Below are positions 1 to 7,301 of a stretch of 22,690 bases of DNA, piece after piece (positions within the stretch are counted from its first letter, which is position 1; the number at the start of each line of letters is the position of its first letter). This DNA comes from CAYVSY01 sp964454255 (GTDB lineage Bacteria > Bacillota_I > Bacilli_A > RF39 > UBA660). The notes under the pieces are model-generated. The model saw nothing but the letters and a program-made list of their open reading frames with translations. It was not told the origin of the DNA and did not search any database. The stretch spans positions 1-22,690 of the forward strand of contig CAYVSY010000008.1 of assembly GCA_964454255.1 (NCBI GenBank), written 5' to 3'. The translations under genes were made by a program, and so were the position numbers.

Positions 1-693
1 AATACTTTCATATCCGGATCCGATTTTATAGTTATGTTCTTTTTCACCATCTACTATATATACTTTTTCGTCAGATATCTTTGGCTCCGATAGTTCAATA
101 TCAAGATCTTGATTAAATTTTTTGCAAAAATTTTGAAACTCTTCTATTTTAGACTTCATTTCTTCTTTTATTGATTCTTTTGAATCATTTCTTAAATTAA
201 TATATTTTTGCTCAGAATCAATAAATTTTGATATTCCGGAAATTAATCCATCAGCATATATATCGTCAATTCTTGCAAGCGGTATTGCAAATACATTTGG
301 AATATTTATGTCATTTCTTAATATGTCAAAATCAATGGAACTACCACTCAAATGAACAATTTCTCTAATATATCTGTTATTCTGTGTACGTTTAATTAAA
401 ATACTAAATCCACATTTAATATTTCCTTGTTCATCTAAATAATTAAGGCTTGGAATAAAATCTTTATCAAGTTCTATTTTTATATTAATTGGATTACTAT
501 CATCACTATTACTGAAATCACTTTTACTAATTTTAAAATAATCATTTGTTATAGTGGAAAAAGCAAGTCTAATTCCATCCAAAAAATTTGTCTTTCCAGA
601 GTTGTTGCTTCCAGATATAATATTTAATTTTTCAGTAAATTCATATTTTTTATTTAAATTTCTATAATTAATAAATTCTACACTTTTAATCAT
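1..693 (-). CDS. OLD/RecF-type AAA ATPase, N-terminal part (runs off the left edge)
   Basis: The 231 visible codons are open to base 1, so the gene continues outside the window. The N-terminus reads MIKSVEFINYRNL, then a P-loop GSNNSGKT at about residues 28-35, followed by FLDGIRLAF. A short beta strand, a GxNNxGKT Walker A and the FLDGI helix are the usual opening of ABC-type ATPases of the OLD/RecF/SMC group. The Walker B, signature motif and any TOPRIM nuclease domain would lie beyond the edge, so the subtype cannot be named. Start: ATG at 693 has CAGGG seven bases upstream; an in-frame ATG at 708 directly abuts GAAGGG and is less likely. The gene lies 44 bases downstream of the interrupted membrane-protein gene and may be co-transcribed with it. 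ATPases of this group occur in defence islands, but also in repair and housekeeping. Confidence 0.75.
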   Translation of the reverse strand, partial: MIKSVEFINYRNLNKKYEFTEKLNIISGSNNSGKTNFLDGIRLAFSTITNDYFKISKSDFSNSDDSNPINIKIELDKDFIPSLNYLDEQGNIKCGFSILIKRTQNNRYIREIVHLSGSSIDFDILRNDINIPNVFAIPLARIDDIYADGLISGISKFIDSEQKYINLRNDSKESIKEEMKSKIEEFQNFCKKFNQDLDIELSEPKISDEKVYIVDGEKEHNYKIGSGYESI

Positions 694-737
694 AAATAAA
701 CCCTGCATCCCTTCAAAAATAAAATCAAATGTAATTC

Positions 738-1139
738 TTAAATATCATTTAATCTCTTTAATTCTTTTATTTCATTATCAAGTTTCATTTTCAATTCATT
801 ACTATCAACATCAATTAAATTGGCAATTTCAATATGCTCTATTTTATTACTTTTTTTTATGTCAAAAAATGTTATTTTCATATTTACATATTTTATATAT
901 AAACTTTTTATTTCCAAATAATTATTTAGATAATTGATATCAATTATACCTTCTTGCGTTAAATCAATTATTCTGTTTTCAAAATTAAATGGATAATTTA
1001 TATAATTATTTATAAAGGAATCATTTGTTGCATTAAAATCGCATTTTGAAATTATATATTTTTCCAATATCTCTTGATTCATTAATATTGCATAACTCTC
1101 TTTACAACTTTCATATGTCTTTAATAATAAACATACCAA
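738..1139 (-). CDS. Unknown protein; probably the C-terminal part of a gene split by an in-frame stop
   Basis: Up to 133 codons, soluble, Lys/Ile/Asn rich, with no motif I recognise. The only start near the beginning is a TTG at 1139 without a convincing ribosome binding site; the first ATG is 19 codons later. The frame is the same as that of the upstream two-TM ORF (1164-1394). Only one TAA (1164-1166) and eight codons (KQNKKIKV) separate them, and the sequence across the join reads naturally: a membrane helix, then charged residues, then a helical cytoplasmic region (KTYESCKESYAIL). I infer that this is the cytoplasmic half of one protein of about 218 residues, now interrupted. If translated alone it would need re-initiation. 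It ends 44 bases before the ATPase gene. Function unknown. Confidence 0.5.
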   Translation of the reverse strand: MVCLLLKTYESCKESYAILMNQEILEKYIISKCDFNATNDSFINNYINYPFNFENRIIDLTQEGIIDINYLNNYLEIKSLYIKYVNMKITFFDIKKSNKIEHIEIANLIDVDSNELKMKLDNEIKELKRLNDI

Positions 1140-1163
1140 TACTTTTATTTTTTTATTCTGTTT

Positions 1164-1394
1164 TTATTGTTGGATATCAAATGTCTTTTTTTCCACTAAT
1201 ATATAAGTAATTATAAATAACAAAATGACAACTATAAAATTTGTAAATATTCCCAAAAATTCAAAGTTTAAATTTTTAGAAATAAAAATTAATGTATTGA
1301 AATAATCTAATGTTAATACAGTACAAATAATTAAAAAAGCACAAAATATTATGATTGCTATTAAATTTTTCTTTTTATTAATGATTATTTTCAT
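1164..1394 (-). CDS. Small two-TM membrane protein; probably the N-terminal part of a split gene
   Basis: The 76 codons start with ATG at 1394, preceded by a good site (AAGAGGTG, about 6 bases spacing). After a basic N-terminus (MKIIINKKK) there are two hydrophobic segments at about residues 11-28 and 47-67, followed by VEKKTFDIQQ and TAA. The reading frame continues without another stop for 142 codons after this TAA, to the stop at 738. The codon run is CAA CAA TAA AAA CAG, so a single C-to-T change of a third CAA (Gln) would explain the stop. The likely original product is a two-TM protein with a C-terminal cytoplasmic domain. I do not recognise the family. Programmed readthrough or a sequencing error are alternatives. 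Confidence 0.55.
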   Translation of the reverse strand: MKIIINKKKNLIAIIIFCAFLIICTVLTLDYFNTLIFISKNLNFEFLGIFTNFIVVILLFIITYILVEKKTFDIQQ

Positions 1395-1435
1395 AATTAC
1401 ACCTCTTATTATACTATAGAAGTAAATATAATTAT

Positions 1436-1444
1436 ATTATATCA
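1436..1444 (-). promoter_or_regulatory. Extended -10 promoter element for the two-TM gene
   Basis: On the minus strand the sequence reads TGATATAAT, a perfect extended -10, about 42 bases before the ATG at 1394. No good -35 hexamer is present. A second TATAAT (1408-1413) lies too close to the ribosome binding site to be the main start. Confidence 0.45.
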
Positions 1445-1529
1445 TAAACCTTAACAAAATTTAAAATTTTCAAAATACATATAACAATTATTTAATATTT
1501 TTGTCTTGACATCCAATCATTTACTTTTA

Positions 1530-1814
1530 CTATAGATAACTAAACCTTCCACCACCCGCATTTAAGTGATTAGATATCACAATCACATCACTGTTTGGAC
1601 CAAAAGCATTTCTAATTAATTCTGTTCGTTCTGTCGGATTCAGTGTTGTGTCTGAATTTCTTGTAATGTATACTGGGATTCCTAAATCCTTAAATCTATT
1701 ATACATATACTGAGAAATTAGTAAATTATATTTTTTTTCTTCCAAATTATTTCCCAATGCTCCAGGATCATCTCCACCATGTCCAGGATCGATAACTATT
1801 TTTTTATTATTCAT
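1530..1814 (-). pseudogene. N-acetylmuramoyl-L-alanine amidase (Amidase_3), truncated in mid-domain
   Basis: The N-terminal half is clearly Amidase_3: IVIDPGHGG carries the first zinc-binding His, the following EEKKYNL contains the Glu ligand, YITRNSD is a typical strand-loop, and SDVIVISNHLNAGGG contains the next zinc-binding His. Immediately after GGG the protein diverges to RFSYL and stops at about 94 residues. The catalytic domain normally needs about 170-190 residues and a later catalytic Glu, so this copy should be inactive. No amidase sequence continues in other frames downstream, which argues for a deletion or insertion junction rather than a simple frameshift. Start: ATG at 1814 with AGGTG six bases upstream; the GTG at 1823 is part of that site. 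Such amidases cleave the MurNAc-L-Ala bond in peptidoglycan. Confidence 0.75.
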
Positions 1815-1840
1815 TATTATCACCTATACTAGTGTATGAA

Positions 1841-1869
1841 AAAATATCTATTAAGTGATTTTATTTCAA
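1841..1869 (-). promoter_or_regulatory. Candidate promoter of the truncated amidase
   Basis: On the minus strand TTGAAA (1864-1869) and TATTTT (1841-1846) are 17 bases apart. A sporulation-like CATACACTA box lies just downstream (1830-1838), but a start from it would fall inside the ribosome binding site, so I prefer the sigma-A reading. Confidence 0.35.
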
Positions 1870-1950
1870 AATTTATATTAATTATCATAAATTGTTCTAA
1901 TTAATTGAAAAAATACAGCATTTATCGGTTACAATAATAATGGTGATTAC

Positions 1951-2913
1951 ATGAAAATAGATATATTTGATATAGTTATTTTAGTATTAGTAGTTATTTA
2001 TTGCATTTATATAATAATATATGAAAAGAGAAGTATTAGAAGTAAACTAATTGAAAAAACAGTATCCTTATCTAAATTTAAAACATTTATTTCTAACGAA
2101 GAAATATATGATAAATATATAAAGAAGAAAATGAAAATTGAAAATGAAGAGTATTTTTTGCCTAAATATAAATTTAAATCGTCTCTTCAAAAAAAAAAAT
2201 ATTTAGGAATGGATTATTATATCATTAATAGAAACAATAACAATAGAAAAATTTTTTATTTGCACGGTGGTAGTTATATTGATAATCCTTTAATTTTTCA
2301 TTTAAAATTTTTAGATAATATTGCTATAGAAAGTAATTTAGAAATAATATTACCTATATATCCAAAAGCGCCCAAATATAATTATAAATATTCATACTAT
2401 AAAATATTTAGTTTATATAGTAAATTATTTAATAATAATTCTGATATAATAATTATGGGAGATTCAGCCGGTGGTGGGTTTTCTTTGGGGTTATCGATGT
2501 TAATACGTGAAAATGATGGAATATTGCCATCAAACATTATTTTACTTTCTCCATGGTTAGATATTACATTGACTAATAAAGAGATTAAAAGATATGAAAA
2601 AAGTGATCCTTTTTTATCGAAAAAAGCTCTTATCAAAGCTGGAAAATTGTGGAGTAATAATGAAAACTTAACCAATTACCTATTAAGTCCAATAAATGGA
2701 TCTTTTATAAATATTGGTAAAATTACTATTTTTGTGGGAACACATGAAATATTATTACCAGATGCCAGAAAATTAAAAACTTTGTTAGAGCGTAATAACA
2801 TTTCTCACAATTATTATGAATATAAAAAAATGAATCATGTTTTTCCATTATATCCAATACCAGAAGCAAAAGATGTTAAAGAAAAGATTCTTAATATATT
2901 AATTAAAAAATAA
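1951..2913 (+). CDS. Membrane-anchored alpha/beta hydrolase (HSL-type esterase/lipase family)
   Basis: This is the only plus-strand gene of the window, 320 residues. Residues about 5-24 form an N-terminal TM anchor. The hydrolase signature follows: oxyanion-hole motif HGGSY at 105-109, nucleophile elbow GDSAGG with Ser172, Asp271 in GTHEILLPDA and His296 in MNHVFPLYP. All three members of the triad are therefore present. This is the arrangement of the hormone-sensitive-lipase family (alpha/beta hydrolase fold 3), which hydrolyses short acyl esters. Start: ATG at 1951 with GGTGAT just upstream. It converges on a DUF6320-like membrane protein and a CoA-dependent acyltransferase-like gene, which suggests an acyl or acetyl ester as the shared substrate; that is inference. 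The substrate and the side of the membrane are unknown. Confidence 0.85.
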   Translation: MKIDIFDIVILVLVVIYCIYIIIYEKRSIRSKLIEKTVSLSKFKTFISNEEIYDKYIKKKMKIENEEYFLPKYKFKSSLQKKKYLGMDYYIINRNNNNRKIFYLHGGSYIDNPLIFHLKFLDNIAIESNLEIILPIYPKAPKYNYKYSYYKIFSLYSKLFNNNSDIIIMGDSAGGGFSLGLSMLIRENDGILPSNIILLSPWLDITLTNKEIKRYEKSDPFLSKKALIKAGKLWSNNENLTNYLLSPINGSFINIGKITIFVGTHEILLPDARKLKTLLERNNISHNYYEYKKMNHVFPLYPIPEAKDVKEKILNILIKK

Positions 2914-2945
2914 AATATTATAGTTATTTGACACTATAATATTTT
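2912..2945. terminator. Bidirectional terminator between convergent genes
   Basis: A perfect 13-bp inverted repeat (AAAATATTATAGT at 2912-2924, ACTATAATATTTT at 2933-2945) has an 8-base loop, with A-runs on the left and T-runs on the right. It overlaps the stop codons of both the hydrolase (2911-2913) and the DUF6320-like gene (2924-2926) and can serve both strands. Confidence 0.8.
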
Positions 2946-3496
2946 TTTAAATCTTTTATAATTGTATTATGATTAAAAACAAATAATATTAGCAAACTTA
3001 CTATTCCTAATGATCCTAAAACAATTATTGGCCAATTAATTTCTACTATATTAGCAATAGCTAAAATAAAAAATATAACTGATCCAATAGATGTTAAAAA
3101 TAGAGGAATAAACTTTTTTTTCTGTGATTTAAATTCAATAAAAAATAAGAATAGTTGAATTATAATAATACTAAATACAATAATATTAATAACAAAATAA
3201 GACCAATTAGTATTTTCTATAATATCTATCATATATAAATAAGCACATATTATTGCGACCACAACAGTAAGTCTTTTAACAAAGCTGTTATCTATTAATG
3301 GTTTGTTCAAAAAAGCATAATAGAAGACAACTTCTCCTCCTAGAACATAAAGCATCCATTTTTTACCACCAACTGATAAATTTATAATTGTGCATATAAT
3401 AGTTGATAATAAAAATGTTATTAATGATATTTTTCTGAATATAACAAATTTTTGAACTTTTTTTATTATTTTTGGATAATCATTTTCTATTTTCAT
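2924..3496 (-). CDS. DUF6320-like six-TM membrane protein
   Basis: 190 residues, with about six hydrophobic segments (roughly 23-42, 47-63, 74-93, 99-120, 129-150, 155-174), a YPKIIKKVQKF start and a basic C-terminus. From memory this resembles DUF6320 proteins of Clostridia, which sit beside alcohol-acetyltransferase-like and alpha/beta-hydrolase genes, exactly as here. Many DUF6320 proteins begin with a Cys-rich zinc ribbon; this one has no such N-terminal domain, so it is a short form. Start: ATG at 3496 with GGGAGTG about 6 bases upstream; an ATG at 3511 overlaps that site and is rejected. The gene overlaps the end of the upstream acyltransferase gene by 17 bases, implying translational coupling. 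The molecular role is unknown. Confidence 0.65.
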   Translation of the reverse strand: MKIENDYPKIIKKVQKFVIFRKISLITFLLSTIICTIINLSVGGKKWMLYVLGGEVVFYYAFLNKPLIDNSFVKRLTVVVAIICAYLYMIDIIENTNWSYFVINIIVFSIIIIQLFLFFIEFKSQKKKFIPLFLTSIGSVIFFILAIANIVEINWPIIVLGSLGIVSLLILFVFNHNTIIKDLKKYYSVK

Positions 3497-4961
3497 ATTG
3501 TTCACTCCCATGTATGTTTGTTTTTATATTATTTTCTTTCAATATATTATATAAAATATTCTCAACCGATGTATTAGTTGTAAATTTACATATGGTTAAT
3601 GTTAATATATCAGAACATGTTATCATAGAAAAAAGCACTCTATTAGTAATAGCTGTTCCTAAAATAAAATCCATTTTTTCAACATGATTTTTCATATCAT
3701 TGGGAATATCAATTGTTCCTAAATTCGATAAAACTGTTGTCATTGCTTTATCACCTGCAAAATCGTATACAATACTAGCAATAGGTTTTTTTATAAATAT
3801 TGGAATATACTTAATTGATTGAACTAATTTATTAGCATAGGTCATGGTTTTATTTAAATAATTTGCATTATTTTTTTCATTCATTTGTTTTTGAACTTCT
3901 TTTAATACAGAAGCAAAATCTTTTATTTTATTTCTATTTATACTAACAATTACATATAAAGAAAAATTGCGCAATGTTTTTGATTTATAATATTTTCTCA
4001 TATTAACAGGAACTTGAATTTTAATATACCCTTTTTGAGATGTAGAATATGATAATGTTAAAAACAAATAGGTTAGAATCAATTCAGTAATTGTTGCATT
4101 TTTATCTTTAGCGACCTTTTTTATATCATTTATGTTTATATCAAAATGTAATATTTGACATGGTTTAATATTTGATAATTTACCATCTATTTGAACAGCT
4201 TGATTTTCTATTAAACTTTGAGTTTTAATAGTTCTTTCTTTATCAATAAATTCATCTTTTAATTCTTCCTCTTGATATTTATCATTTACATTTAAAACGA
4301 TGTCGTTATGAGTGATGTTTTTCCCTAGAAGTTTTAAATATGTTCCAACTAAGGTTGATATAAAAACAACCCCTCCATAACCATCTGTTAATATATGAAA
4401 ATATTCAACACTTATTCTATTTTTGTAATAGACAGCTTTAAAAGATTGTTTTCCAATATTAGATACATTTATATATGAACATGGTGTCATTTTATCTTCA
4501 TAAACATGAAATCTTTTTTTTATTTCATCTATATAATGCCAAAAGAATCCTTTTCTAATAGATGTTCTAAAAGTTGGAAATCTTTTCATCGTCAATAATA
4601 ATGCTATTTGAAATATTTCCGGGACAATATCTTCTTTTAAATAATAAGATAATCTAAAAACATTCATCCAATTCTCTTTCATGGCTAATGGATATATTTT
4701 AGCTGAATTATCTAGGGGATACCAATTATTAGAATTTTCTTTATAGCAATCCCCAAAGTTATCTAAAGATAATATCTTTAATATTTCTTCTATTTTTTTG
4801 CCATGTTTTTTAAAATAAATAATACCATTTTCAAAATCATTAATTATTAATTTTGTTTGTTTATTATTTAAAGTAATTTTATTATTTAATTCTTCGAAAT
4901 ATTTTATTAAATGTTGTTTTTCTTTATTATTAAACAATTTGTAAAAATTATTATTATTCAT
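3480..4961 (-). CDS. CoA-dependent acyltransferase / condensation-domain-like protein (alcohol acetyltransferase type)
   Basis: 493 residues. The key motif is VEYFHILTDGYGG, where His189 and Asp193-Gly194 match the HxxxDG catalytic motif of the chloramphenicol-acetyltransferase / condensation-domain superfamily. The length fits a two-lobed fold, and the region after about 275 (ITELILTYLFLTLSYS, IQVPVNMRKYY) fits the second lobe seen in alcohol-acetyltransferase-like proteins. Predicted role: transfer of an acyl group from CoA or a carrier to a hydroxyl or amine. No carrier protein or adenylation domain is nearby, so a non-ribosomal peptide role is unlikely. Start: ATG at 4961 with GGTGA seven bases upstream. 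It is the first gene of a two-gene operon with the DUF6320-like protein and has its own extended -10 promoter. The acceptor is unknown; a lipid or polysaccharide is my guess. Confidence 0.75.
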   Translation of the reverse strand: MNNNNFYKLFNNKEKQHLIKYFEELNNKITLNNKQTKLIINDFENGIIYFKKHGKKIEEILKILSLDNFGDCYKENSNNWYPLDNSAKIYPLAMKENWMNVFRLSYYLKEDIVPEIFQIALLLTMKRFPTFRTSIRKGFFWHYIDEIKKRFHVYEDKMTPCSYINVSNIGKQSFKAVYYKNRISVEYFHILTDGYGGVVFISTLVGTYLKLLGKNITHNDIVLNVNDKYQEEELKDEFIDKERTIKTQSLIENQAVQIDGKLSNIKPCQILHFDININDIKKVAKDKNATITELILTYLFLTLSYSTSQKGYIKIQVPVNMRKYYKSKTLRNFSLYVIVSINRNKIKDFASVLKEVQKQMNEKNNANYLNKTMTYANKLVQSIKYIPIFIKKPIASIVYDFAGDKAMTTVLSNLGTIDIPNDMKNHVEKMDFILGTAITNRVLFSMITCSDILTLTICKFTTNTSVENILYNILKENNIKTNIHGSEQYENRK

Positions 4962-4979
4962 ATTTATTTCACCAAAATT

Positions 4980-4988
4980 ATTATATCA
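4980..4988 (-). promoter_or_regulatory. Extended -10 promoter of the acyltransferase operon
   Basis: TGATATAAT on the minus strand, 18 bases before the ATG at 4961; the -35 region (TTTATA at 5003-5008) is weak. The rest of the 224-base gap 4962-5185 holds only the htrA terminator; I see no other feature in it. Confidence 0.55.
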
Positions 4989-5096
4989 CGAAATAATTTA
5001 TTTATAAATGTGGAAAATATTATATTAAACTAGAATAGACTAAATTTCTTTTATTTGTGTAAATGTTACTATTTAATATAAAAAACTTGTCATAAA

Positions 5097-5122
5097 AAAA
5101 CACCTCCATTTTGAAGTGTTTT
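5097..5122 (-). terminator. Intrinsic terminator after htrA
   Basis: On the minus strand AAAACACTTC pairs with GAGGTGTTTT (one G-U) around a six-base loop and runs into a T tract (5096-5094 and the stem's own T-run). It lies about 64 bases after the htrA stop codon. Confidence 0.7.
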
Positions 5123-5185
5123 CTTAAATCAGTTTTTTATTAAATATCTACTTTATAGGGTGCATTTTATGATGGGTTAAAGTTT

Positions 5186-6268
5186 TTAACTTGCTTGAAT
5201 TAATATAAGATTAAGTGTTTTATCTTCGCTTCCTCGATGAACTTTTATTTCAATAGTATTGCCTGGTTTATGTTTATATAATTCATATCGGAATTGAGCT
5301 TTACTAGCTACTTTCACATTATTTATTTCAAATATAACATCACCTTTTTGAAGTCCAGCTTCTGTTGCTGGCGATTTTTCTAAAATATTAGCGACAACTA
5401 CACCTGATTTAATATTAGTGTCAACACTGATACGAGCTTGCCATAAATAATATGTTTCAGTTATATCATACATTTCTATTCCTACATACGGTCTAGCAAT
5501 TCCTTCACCTTTTTCTAACATTTCAACATATCTCATGGCTTCTTCAATTGGAATAGCAAATCCCATTCCTTCTATTTCGTCTTTAACTAGTTTTAATGAA
5601 TTAACACCAATAACTTCACCATTTATATTTAGTAAAGGTCCACCACTATTTCCTGGATTAATAGCTGCATCAGTTTGAAGAACTTTCATTATCCAATCAT
5701 TTGATGTTCCGGAAAAACTTACTTCTACCAATCTATCTTTTCCGGATAATATCCCTTTTGTAACTGTTCCTTTATATTCGCTTCCAAGGGGAGAGCCAAT
5801 AGTAAAAACTGTGTCTCCTAATTTCATTGTTTCACTGTTTCCTATCGGTGCAATTACTTCGACGTTTGATATATCTAATGTTAAAACTGCAATATCAGAG
5901 AACGTTTCTTTTCCCAGAACATTAGCATCGACAACAGAACCATTATTAAACATTATTTTAACATTATCGCCACCATCAACAACATGATTATTTGTTATTA
6001 TATAACCATTTTTTTCATCTTTTTTATAGATAAAGCCTGTTCCAGTGGCAACTACTTTTTGATTTTTATATGTCATCACAACAACAATAGCATCGTATAC
6101 TTTTTCTACTGATGTTGATATGCTATTTTCTACTACTTCTACTTCGCTAACATTTTTAACTATATTAGAACTGGTTTTAGTGTTGGAATTGAAAATCAGA
6201 TATGTTCCAAGAGCACCAGTTGAAAAAGCTAATACTATAGTCGCAATTAATTTAATTCTATCTTTCAT
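5186..6268 (-). CDS. htrA: HtrA/DegP-like membrane-anchored serine protease with one PDZ domain
   Basis: 360 residues. An N-terminal signal anchor (about 6-26) is followed by a linker and a trypsin-like domain with the full triad: His95 in ITNNHVVDG, Asp125 in FSDIAVL and Ser208 in NPGNSGGPL. One PDZ domain (about 258-358, starting YVGIEM, with GDVIFEINN) closes the protein, as in Gram-positive HtrA. The protease should act outside the cytoplasmic membrane on misfolded exported proteins. The ATG lies 8 bases after the stop of the upstream Abi_2-like gene, and its GAGGTG site overlaps that stop (TGAGGTGAAAAATG), so the two are translationally coupled in one operon. No CssRS-type operator is evident. 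The operon ends in the terminator at 5097-5122. Confidence 0.92.
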   Translation of the reverse strand: MKDRIKLIATIVLAFSTGALGTYLIFNSNTKTSSNIVKNVSEVEVVENSISTSVEKVYDAIVVVMTYKNQKVVATGTGFIYKKDEKNGYIITNNHVVDGGDNVKIMFNNGSVVDANVLGKETFSDIAVLTLDISNVEVIAPIGNSETMKLGDTVFTIGSPLGSEYKGTVTKGILSGKDRLVEVSFSGTSNDWIMKVLQTDAAINPGNSGGPLLNINGEVIGVNSLKLVKDEIEGMGFAIPIEEAMRYVEMLEKGEGIARPYVGIEMYDITETYYLWQARISVDTNIKSGVVVANILEKSPATEAGLQKGDVIFEINNVKVASKAQFRYELYKHKPGNTIEIKVHRGSEDKTLNLILIQAS

Positions 6269-6276
6269 TTTTCACC

Positions 6277-7218
6277 TCACATGTTTATTAAATCAATATA
6301 ATTATTAGGAAATCCTATTCTATCCATTATTTTTTCTATTGGAATAGAATGAATTTTTCCACGTAATTTTTCTATTTCATATTCTATTTCTTTCATTAAA
6401 TATCTAAATTGTTTATCAGAAAGTAAAAATTTCATTATAATTACTACTGAAAAGATATCATTTTTACCATATAAGTATTCTCCATCGTTTTTGGCAATAT
6501 TTAGTTTATTATGATAAATATTATTATTAATTGCCCTGTCTGTTCGATGATCATATAATATATCTTCATGAGCACATAAATTGCGATAGTTGGCCAATAT
6601 AGGTAAAAAGTTCTCTAAATTTTCCACTTCAATATTATATATATTAGCAATGGCTAATTTATCTTCTGGTTTTAAAATTATATATAAATCGCTAATTACT
6701 CCAAATGATAGAACTTTCACTAAAACCCAAAATGGTATATAACCATAATTAGTTAAATAATGCATAGTAGCGTTATGCTGTGACCCGTTGACACGTATTT
6801 GACGTTTCATTTTTTCTATTAAATCACGAACGCGTCTGCTTTTTAATGGATCATTTGTGAAATTTTTAGCATTTAAATATTCTTTTTCTTTATAACCATA
6901 TTTTTTAGATAATTGATAACTAAATATTGATTTTAAATTATTTTCTATAATAAGTAAATATTTGAAAATTATATTTCTGAAATATCTATCAAAAGAAAAT
7001 AAAGCATACAATTCTTTAAAATTAGAACCAATCACAAAAGTTCTATCTTGTGGAGATTTCATAAATACATGTCTATAACCATTAATAAAAAAATAATTTT
7101 CTTTTAGCAATATTTCTCTAGTTTCATCAATATCATCTATTGTAAGACCTTTGGTTTTAAATATTTCTATTTGTTCATCTAAATTTTTGAAATTTTTTTC
7201 CAATATTTCCACCTTCAT
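6277..7218 (-). CDS. Abi_2 (AbiD/AbiF)-like protein with a HEPN-type RNase motif
   Basis: 313 residues. Recognisable Abi_2 features are the N-terminal ENYFFINGYRHVF region, FSFDRYFRNIIFKYLLIIENNLKS at about 75-98, and YGYIPFWVLVKVLSFGVISDLY at about 158-179. They are followed by ANYRNLCAHEDILYDHRT, where Arg212 and His217 form the Rx4H motif of HEPN ribonucleases. Proteins of this family (AbiD/AbiF) are known phage abortive-infection factors and RNA-targeting toxins, and are held to be relatives of the Cas13 nucleases. Start: ATG at 7218 with GGGTGAAG about 7 bases upstream. It is the first gene of an operon with htrA. I see no repeat-rich antitoxin RNA next to it, so whether this copy is a defence toxin or a domesticated chromosomal protein is open. 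Confidence 0.8.
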   Translation of the reverse strand: MKVEILEKNFKNLDEQIEIFKTKGLTIDDIDETREILLKENYFFINGYRHVFMKSPQDRTFVIGSNFKELYALFSFDRYFRNIIFKYLLIIENNLKSIFSYQLSKKYGYKEKEYLNAKNFTNDPLKSRRVRDLIEKMKRQIRVNGSQHNATMHYLTNYGYIPFWVLVKVLSFGVISDLYIILKPEDKLAIANIYNIEVENLENFLPILANYRNLCAHEDILYDHRTDRAINNNIYHNKLNIAKNDGEYLYGKNDIFSVVIIMKFLLSDKQFRYLMKEIEYEIEKLRGKIHSIPIEKIMDRIGFPNNYIDLINM

Positions 7219-7257
7219 TTTTATTCTTCACCCATCTGTTTTCTATGATACATTAAA

Positions 7258-7266
7258 ATTATAACA
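7258..7266 (-). promoter_or_regulatory. Extended -10 promoter of the Abi_2-like/htrA operon
   Basis: TGTTATAAT on the minus strand, 39 bases before the ATG at 7218. The -35 position (TTTATT, 7281-7286) is poor. Confidence 0.55.
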
Positions 7267-7301
7267 TATGCATACTAAAAAATAAATATTTTAAAGTTAA
7301 T

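Noticed and set aside
1830..1838. CATACACTA, a sigma-K/sigma-E-like -10 box before the truncated amidase
   Set aside because: The transcript start would fall within the ribosome binding site and the -35 match is poor. A sigma-A promoter (TTGAAA-17-TATTTT) fits better.
7219..7301. Small antitoxin RNA or repeat array beside the Abi_2-like gene
   Set aside because: The 83-base gap holds a promoter and a ribosome binding site; I see no tandem repeats or stable stem-loop of the kind expected.
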